64,000 bases of DNA from NCBI RefSeq assembly GCF_014174275.1, contig NZ_JABEQK010000007.1, forward strand, positions 124,001-188,000. Direction: 5' to 3'. Shown here one piece after another: positions 59,695-64,000 of the stretch. Below the pieces are notes generated by a model. It was not told the origin of the DNA and did not search any database. It worked only from the letters and a program-made list of their open reading frames with translations. Source of the DNA: Gluconacetobacter takamatsuzukensis (GTDB lineage Bacteria; Pseudomonadota; Alphaproteobacteria; Acetobacterales; Acetobacteraceae). The first letter of the stretch is position 1, and each line of letters begins with the position of its first letter. A program made the position numbers and the translations under genes.

Positions 59695-61215
59695 ATGACA
59701 AACCTGATAGCTTCCGAGGTGCACGACCTGCTGGTACGCCTGGGCGTCCCGGCCGCGCGGTTCACGGGCGGCACGCTGGCCGTGCGCTCCCCCGTGACGG
59801 GCGAGGAAATCGCGCGGGTGGTCGAAAGCAGCGCGGACGACGCGCGCCGCACGATCGGCGCGGCGGCCGAGGCCTTCAAGGCATGGCGCCGCGTCCCCGC
59901 GCCGCGCCGTGGCGAGCTGGTGCGCCTGCTGGGCGAGGAACTGCGCGCCAGCAAGGCCGCGCTGGGCCGCCTGGTCACGCTCGAGGTCGGCAAGGTAGTG
60001 TCCGAGGGCCTGGGCGAGGTCCAGGAAATGATCGATATCTGCGACTTCGCGGTCGGCCTGTCGCGCCAGCTCTACGGCCTGACGATCCAGTCGGAACGCC
60101 CGGATCACCGCCTGACCGAGCAATGGCACCCGGCGGGCGTGGTCGGCGTGATCTCGGCCTTCAATTTCCCGGTGGCGGTCTGGTCGTGGAACGCGGCGCT
60201 GGCCTTCGTCTGCGGCGACCCGGTGGTGTGGAAACCTTCGGAAAAGACCCCGCTGACCGCGCTGGCGGTGCAGGCCCTGTTCGACCGCGCGGTGTCCCGC
60301 TTCGGCGACGACGCGCCGGCGGGTCTCGGCACGCTGCTGATCGGCGGGCGCGAGATCGGCGAACTGCTGGTGGACGACCCGCGCGTGCCGGTCGTCTCGG
60401 CCACCGGCTCCACCCGCATGGGCCGCGTCGTGGGCGAGCGCGTGGCGCGCCGCTTCGGCAAGTCGATCCTGGAACTGGGCGGCAACAACGCCTCCATCGT
60501 CACGCCGTCGGCCGACCTGGAACTGACGCTGCGCGCGGTGGCCTTCGGCGCCATGGGCACGGCCGGTCAGCGCTGCACCACCCTGCGCCGCCTGATCGTG
60601 CACGAAAGCGTCTATGACGCGCTGGTGCCCCGCCTGACGCAGGTCTACCAGCGCATCTCGGTCGGCAGCCCGATCGACAGCGACGCGCTGGTGGGCCCGC
60701 TGATCGACGGCGCGTCGTTCGAGGCCATGCAGGCCACCCTGCGCGACGCCACGGCCCATGGCGGCATCGTGCATGGCGGCGGCCGGGTCGACGTCAACGG
60801 CCCCGGCTCGTTCTACGCCCGCCCCGCCCTGGTGGAAATGCCCGCCCAGACCGGCCCGGTCCGTCAGGAAACCTTCGCCCCGATCCTGTATGTTCTCAAA
60901 TACACCGATCTGGAAGACGCCATCGCGTTGCAGAACGACGTGCCCCAGGGCCTGTCCTCCTCCATCTTCGGCAACGATCTGCGCGAGATCGAGCAGTTCC
61001 TGTCCGGTTCGGGCTCCGATTGCGGCATCGCCAACGTCAACATGGGCCCCTCCGGCGCCGAAATCGGCGGCGCCTTCGGCGGCGAGAAGGAAACCGGCGG
61101 CGGCCGCGAATCCGGCTCCGACGCCTGGCGCGCCTATATGCGCCGCCAGACCAACGCCATCAATTACGGCCGCACCCTCCCGCTGGCCCAGGGCGTCACC
61201 TTCGACATCGGCTGA
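59695..61215 (+). CDS. amaB: L-2-aminoadipate-6-semialdehyde dehydrogenase (ALDH7 type)
   Basis: 506 residues. The ALDH domain has the catalytic N157 (ISAFNFPVAVW), general base E260 (ILELGGNNASIV) and nucleophile C294 (GTAGQRCTTLRR). The C-terminal GPSGAEIGGAFGGEKETGGG followed by RESGSDAWRAYMRR is diagnostic for antiquitin/ALDH7A1, which oxidises 2-aminoadipate semialdehyde to 2-aminoadipate with NAD+. Start 59695 has GAAGAG; ATG 59671 lacks a binding site. Works between AmaA and HglS in lysine catabolism; the transaminase to 2-oxoadipate is not in the group. Confidence 0.92.
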   Translation: MTNLIASEVHDLLVRLGVPAARFTGGTLAVRSPVTGEEIARVVESSADDARRTIGAAAEAFKAWRRVPAPRRGELVRLLGEELRASKAALGRLVTLEVGKVVSEGLGEVQEMIDICDFAVGLSRQLYGLTIQSERPDHRLTEQWHPAGVVGVISAFNFPVAVWSWNAALAFVCGDPVVWKPSEKTPLTALAVQALFDRAVSRFGDDAPAGLGTLLIGGREIGELLVDDPRVPVVSATGSTRMGRVVGERVARRFGKSILELGGNNASIVTPSADLELTLRAVAFGAMGTAGQRCTTLRRLIVHESVYDALVPRLTQVYQRISVGSPIDSDALVGPLIDGASFEAMQATLRDATAHGGIVHGGGRVDVNGPGSFYARPALVEMPAQTGPVRQETFAPILYVLKYTDLEDAIALQNDVPQGLSSSIFGNDLREIEQFLSGSGSDCGIANVNMGPSGAEIGGAFGGEKETGGGRESGSDAWRAYMRRQTNAINYGRTLPLAQGVTFDIG

Positions 61216-61441
61216 CACGGCAGGTCGGGGCGAAATGCCCCGACCGCCGCCATAAGTGAAGACAGCAGGGGCGACCAAACGCCTCCCACCCCGCAGGCCG
61301 CGTTTGCAAACGCCTTCGAAGCCCAATGCGGGCAAAACGTGCATGCTAGGCCCGCTTGTGGTCGATCTGCTTGTCACCTGCCTGCAAATGACAGAACCGC
61401 CACGCGGCGAGCCCGTTCACCCACCAGATCCCGAAACGTCC

Positions 61442-61858
61442 ATGACAAGAGACGTGCCCGGCGCCGAAGCCTGTCTCCTGTTATATCGTGCGATCGGCGA
61501 CGACGTGCAGTGGGATCACCGCCTCCATATGTCTCATGGCGCACTGGTCCGGTTTCTCGATGCCGCCTCGACCCATGTTTACGTTCTCAGACGGAATGAC
61601 GAAGCCGTTGGCCTGTGCGAATTCGAAGGCGTGGGCCCGCCCGATGTCGAACTCGTTCACTTTGGAATTGTCCCGGCCCTGCAAAGGCGCGGACTCGGCC
61701 GATATCTCCTGGACCGGGCACTGCGCGCGATATGGTCATATGGGCCTCGCCGCATATGGCTCCATACCGACACCAACGATCACCGCAATGCCCTGGCAAC
61801 CTACATGCGCGCAGATTTCAGGATATACCAACGGCAGGTAGAGACCTTTCCGGATTAG
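61442..61858 (+). CDS. GNAT family N-acetyltransferase
   Basis: 138 residues from ATG 61442. The acetyl-CoA motif is HFGIVPALQRRGLGRYLLDR, followed by RIWLHTDTNDHRNALATYMR and a closing strand FRIYQRQVETF. It resembles small GNATs with WLHT-type motif B. The start is uncertain: ATG 61388 and ATG 61256 are also in frame, none with a good binding site. Base and codon use is less GC-biased than the neighbours (many ATA and TAT codons), and a repeat fragment (61889-61925) follows, so recent transfer is possible. Confidence 0.72.
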   Translation: MTRDVPGAEACLLLYRAIGDDVQWDHRLHMSHGALVRFLDAASTHVYVLRRNDEAVGLCEFEGVGPPDVELVHFGIVPALQRRGLGRYLLDRALRAIWSYGPRRIWLHTDTNDHRNALATYMRADFRIYQRQVETFPD

Positions 61859-61888
61859 ATAATACGGAACACGCCCGGCAAATCCGTC

Positions 61889-61925
61889 GTCAGGCCGCCG
61901 CTACCGGGGCTTTTGAAACAGCCTC
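61889..61925. repeat. Palindromic repeat fragment R6, inverted copy of the R3 left arm
   Basis: GTCAGGCCGCCGCTACCGGGG followed by CTTTTGAAACAGCCTC. The 37 bases match the reverse complement of 25384-25419 with one substitution and one inserted A. Only the outer arm remains; the core of the family is missing. Confidence 0.7.
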
Positions 61926-61950
61926 GATAGCGGAATAAAGCAGACCTGCT

Positions 61951-62358
61951 CTAGATAAGCGACTTCGCCCGCGCCACGGCCGCCGTGCAGATCTTGCCCT
62001 GGTCGGGCAGGCTCAGCTTCGTGATCGTCGAAACCGCACCGGCAACGACAAACTCTCCGCTCGACCCGACCGCATAATCCACATTGCCCGCCTGGCCCGG
62101 CGGCACGGCATTCGTCTTCGCGTTCAGCGACGTCTGAAGGGCATCCCCATCGGCATGCGAGACAAGGCTGGTCTCGATACAGTAATTCACGATACCGGCA
62201 AGATTGACCGGCGAGATCGCGGCAACCGCCGCAGGAACGACGGGCGCCTCGGCACTCATGATGGGCGCCTTCTCATCGGCACGCGCCGCGAGAGACATCA
62301 TCGAGAACCCGGCCACGGCGGCAAATGCCGCGACGGCGCGCGGAGAAAAACGGACCAT
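61951..62358 (-). CDS. DUF2501 family secreted protein
   Basis: 135 residues from ATG 62358, chosen because AAGGAG lies nine bases upstream; an ATG five codons earlier overlaps that site. Signal peptide: VAAFAAVAGFSMMSLAARAD. The mature part carries the DUF2501 pattern NLAGIVNYCIETSLVSHADG and C-terminal QGKICTAAVARAKSLI, with one Cys in each. Function unknown; small periplasmic proteins of this family are frequent in Acetobacteraceae and enterobacteria (YjjA). Confidence 0.78.
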   Translation of the reverse strand: MVRFSPRAVAAFAAVAGFSMMSLAARADEKAPIMSAEAPVVPAAVAAISPVNLAGIVNYCIETSLVSHADGDALQTSLNAKTNAVPPGQAGNVDYAVGSSGEFVVAGAVSTITKLSLPDQGKICTAAVARAKSLI

Positions 62359-62547
62359 GCGAAGCTCCTTCATTCTCCGGGCAGGGTGCGGGAACCTCCC
62401 CCAGCGCGCAACGCATCATGACGGCAAACAGTTATACATGATTTTGGCAAAACGATCTTTCCCAAGTCATGCGCTATTTCACGACGTGCCATGCAGATTT
62501 CACGACCGCAAATCCGCCATGCCACCCGCCGCGTCCGACCGCCGGCA

Positions 62548-62946
62548 TCACATGGATTCGCGCTCGCTCAGCCGCGCCATGGCCCGGATTTCGGCCAGCG
62601 TCGCGCGATCCTGCGTATCCGCGCCCGTGACCAGATAGGTCTCGGGCGGCAGCAGTTCCGAATAGAAGTTGCGCAACGTGCCGACGATCGGCGCCACACG
62701 CGGGTCGGCCACCCGGTAGAAGACATGTTTCGCCTCCCGCCGCGAGGCAATCAGGCCGGCCTCCCGCAACGTCGTCAATTGCTGCGAGAGCGTGGGCTGA
62801 TGAATGTCGAGCATCGTCTCGATCTGCATCACCGACAGTTCCCCCTCCAGCAGCAGGCACAAGATCGCGAGCCGATACGGGTTGCCGAGCACGCGCATGA
62901 AGGCGCTGGCAGCCCCGATATCCCGACAGATGACTGATGCCTTCAT
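62548..62946 (-). CDS. ArsR family repressor, BigR/SqrR-like
   Basis: 132 residues, winged helix: AFMRVLGNPYRLAILCLLLE, then GELSVMQIETMLDIHQPTLS and QQLTTLREAGLIASRREAKH with wing VFYRVADPRV. The sequence is nearest the BigR/SqrR group that senses sulfide or persulfide with two Cys. Here C30 (in AILCLLLEGELSV) matches the first, but the second conserved Cys is absent; C7 is the only other Cys. It is divergent from a SsuA-like gene across an AT-rich operator-like sequence. Confidence 0.83.
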   Translation of the reverse strand: MKASVICRDIGAASAFMRVLGNPYRLAILCLLLEGELSVMQIETMLDIHQPTLSQQLTTLREAGLIASRREAKHVFYRVADPRVAPIVGTLRNFYSELLPPETYLVTGADTQDRATLAEIRAMARLSERESM

Positions 62947-63007
62947 GCCAACCCCACCCCGCGATCACGCCGCACCGCCCCGCTTGACGCTGCGTCACGG
63001 GGAACGT

Positions 63008-63023
63008 TATATAAAATTATATA
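63008..63023. promoter_or_regulatory. AT-rich inverted repeat TATATA-AAAT-TATATA
   Basis: A striking AT island in GC-rich DNA between the divergent ArsR and SsuA-like genes, 62 bp from the ArsR start. Arms TATATA are symmetric around AAAT. ArsR proteins of the BigR type bind AT-rich palindromes, so this is a likely operator. Confidence 0.6.
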
Positions 63024-63126
63024 TTAACCACGATGCCATTGAGAGATGCCTCCGAGAATAGCCCCGGAGCTTTCTCGCTGTCGAGCAACGCAGCCATCGC
63101 GGAAACGAGGGGGAGGGGGCCAGTCC

Positions 63127-63978
63127 ATGACCATGCGTATCGGAAACCATCCCAATAACCTGCATCTGTTCCTCGCCGCCCAGTGGCCCGGTTTTCTCGA
63201 CGGTCTGGACGCCGCCTTCGTTCCCTATGCCGAGGGCCGGGCCAGCGCCGCCCTGCTGGCCACGGGCGAAATCGATATCTGCGGCACGGGATCGACCCCA
63301 CCCATCCTGGCACAGGCCGAGGGCGCCGACATCGCCTACCTCGCCGCCTCGGCCCCCCGGCCGGCCAACGGGGCGCTCGTCGTCGGGGCCGATGCCGCGC
63401 CGATGCGGGCGGCAGACCTGCGCGGCAGGCGGATCGCGCTGCTCGACGGCTCGTTCCATACCTATCTCCTGGCCCGCGTCCTCGAAGATGCCGGCCTGGC
63501 CCTGTCCGACGTCGTCCGGGTGGAACTCTCGCCGGCCGCCTCCATGCGGGCGCTGAATCGCGGCGAGGTCGATGCCTGGATCGCAATGGCCCCGCATCTC
63601 GACCGCGCACTCGCCGACGGCACCATCCGCCTGCTGGCCCGATGCGGCGATTTCATCCCCAACCGCTCGGTCTTCTGGACCCTGCGCGGCCGCCTCCCCG
63701 ACGCCGCGCTCGACCGGTTTGTCGAACGGCTGGCGCTGCTTGGGCAGCAGATCGCGGCCGACCCCGACCGCGCGGCAAGGCTGCTGGCCGAAACCGACGA
63801 CCCCGACGATATCGGGGCATGGCGCCGCATCGTGTCCGCCCGCGACTGGCGCATGACGCCCGCCGACGCCCCCATCCTGGCCGAACAGCAGCAGGAGGCG
63901 GATATCCTGTACCGCCACGGCGCGCTCCCGGCCCCGGTCAGCGTCGCGGCCGCCGCACGCCGGCCCCATCGCCCCTGA
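63127..63978 (+). CDS. SsuA/NMT1-type substrate-binding-fold protein without signal peptide
   Basis: 283 residues. MTMRIGNHPNNLHLFLAAQW, then ASAALLATGEIDICGTGSTP (the SsuA/TauA lobe-1 motif), LRGRRIALLDGSFHTYLLAR and MRALNRGEVDAWIAMAPHLD match sulfonate/nitrate/taurine binding proteins. There is no signal peptide: the fold begins within five residues of ATG 63127, which has GGGGGAGGGGG upstream. No permease or ATPase follows before the window ends at 64000, so an ABC partner may lie just outside, or the protein is cytosolic. Divergent from a sulfide-sensor-like ArsR gene. Confidence 0.78.
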   Translation: MTMRIGNHPNNLHLFLAAQWPGFLDGLDAAFVPYAEGRASAALLATGEIDICGTGSTPPILAQAEGADIAYLAASAPRPANGALVVGADAAPMRAADLRGRRIALLDGSFHTYLLARVLEDAGLALSDVVRVELSPAASMRALNRGEVDAWIAMAPHLDRALADGTIRLLARCGDFIPNRSVFWTLRGRLPDAALDRFVERLALLGQQIAADPDRAARLLAETDDPDDIGAWRRIVSARDWRMTPADAPILAEQQQEADILYRHGALPAPVSVAAAARRPHRP

Positions 63979-64000
63979 CGCGGGGCGCCCCAAAGTCGGA

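Noticed and set aside
1-64000. tRNA, rRNA or known riboswitch
   Set aside because: Read through on both strands by eye without finding a cloverleaf with CCA/GGTTCGA-type arms or a recognised aptamer; a covariance-model scan would be needed to exclude them fully.

Overview
High-GC (visibly well over 60%) alphaproteobacterial DNA, most plausibly chromosome of an acetic acid bacterium (Acetobacteraceae, Gluconacetobacter-like). This is inferred from gene families (DUF2501 secreted protein, OprB porin, CopA/CopB, GH92, PiT, POT) and from stereotyped gene-end hairpin modules. There is no rRNA, tRNA or taxonomic marker, so the genus is not proven. I see no prophage, CRISPR array or intact insertion sequence.

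Layout. 1-9 kb: N-terminus of an aldo/keto reductase, PRC-barrel protein, large secreted GH92 mannosidase, DUF523 protein, Old Yellow Enzyme with a divergent HxlR regulator, and an MFS transporter behind an XRE regulator. 9-14 kb: desaturase translationally coupled to a PhnD-like protein, a TonB-dependent receptor, and a CBS-BON protein. 14-18.5 kb: copper tolerance cluster (Cys/His/Met-rich secreted protein, copA, copB, small membrane protein, Met-rich protein). 18.7-26.9 kb: redox enzymes paired with regulators (SDR/TetR, NmrA/LysR, AcuR-AcuI), hicAB, an XRE/membrane-protein pair with twin operators, and an MFS carrier.

27.2-39.8 kb: six co-directional glycogen/trehalose genes, glgA-glgB-glgX-treZ-malQ-treY; the last four junctions are closely packed or overlapping. 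They cover glucan synthesis, branching, debranching and conversion of glucan ends to trehalose; glgC and glgP are not here. 40-45 kb: PiT phosphate transporter, OprB porin and PPK2, then a soluble globin-coupled chemoreceptor. 47-53.6 kb: hydrolase, POT peptide transporter, YqhD-type dehydrogenase with TetR, LrgAB and a secreted unknown protein.

53.6-54.5 kb: a gene-free stretch with a directly duplicated ~326-bp unit. Each copy has a nearly identical 69-bp core with consensus DnaA boxes (TTATCCACA) in inverted arrangement. This is the most unusual structure in the window and a candidate replication origin or DnaA-binding locus. 54.5-61.2 kb: MFS exporter, then a LysR-linked lysine/pipecolate catabolic cluster (hglS, amaA, amaB). 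The window ends with a GNAT protein, a DUF2501 protein and an ArsR regulator divergent from a SsuA-like binding protein without signal peptide.

Two repeat families run through the intergenic DNA: a ~160-bp imperfect palindrome (five copies plus one inverted fragment) and a gene-end module of A/T-rich and GC-rich hairpins (six sites).
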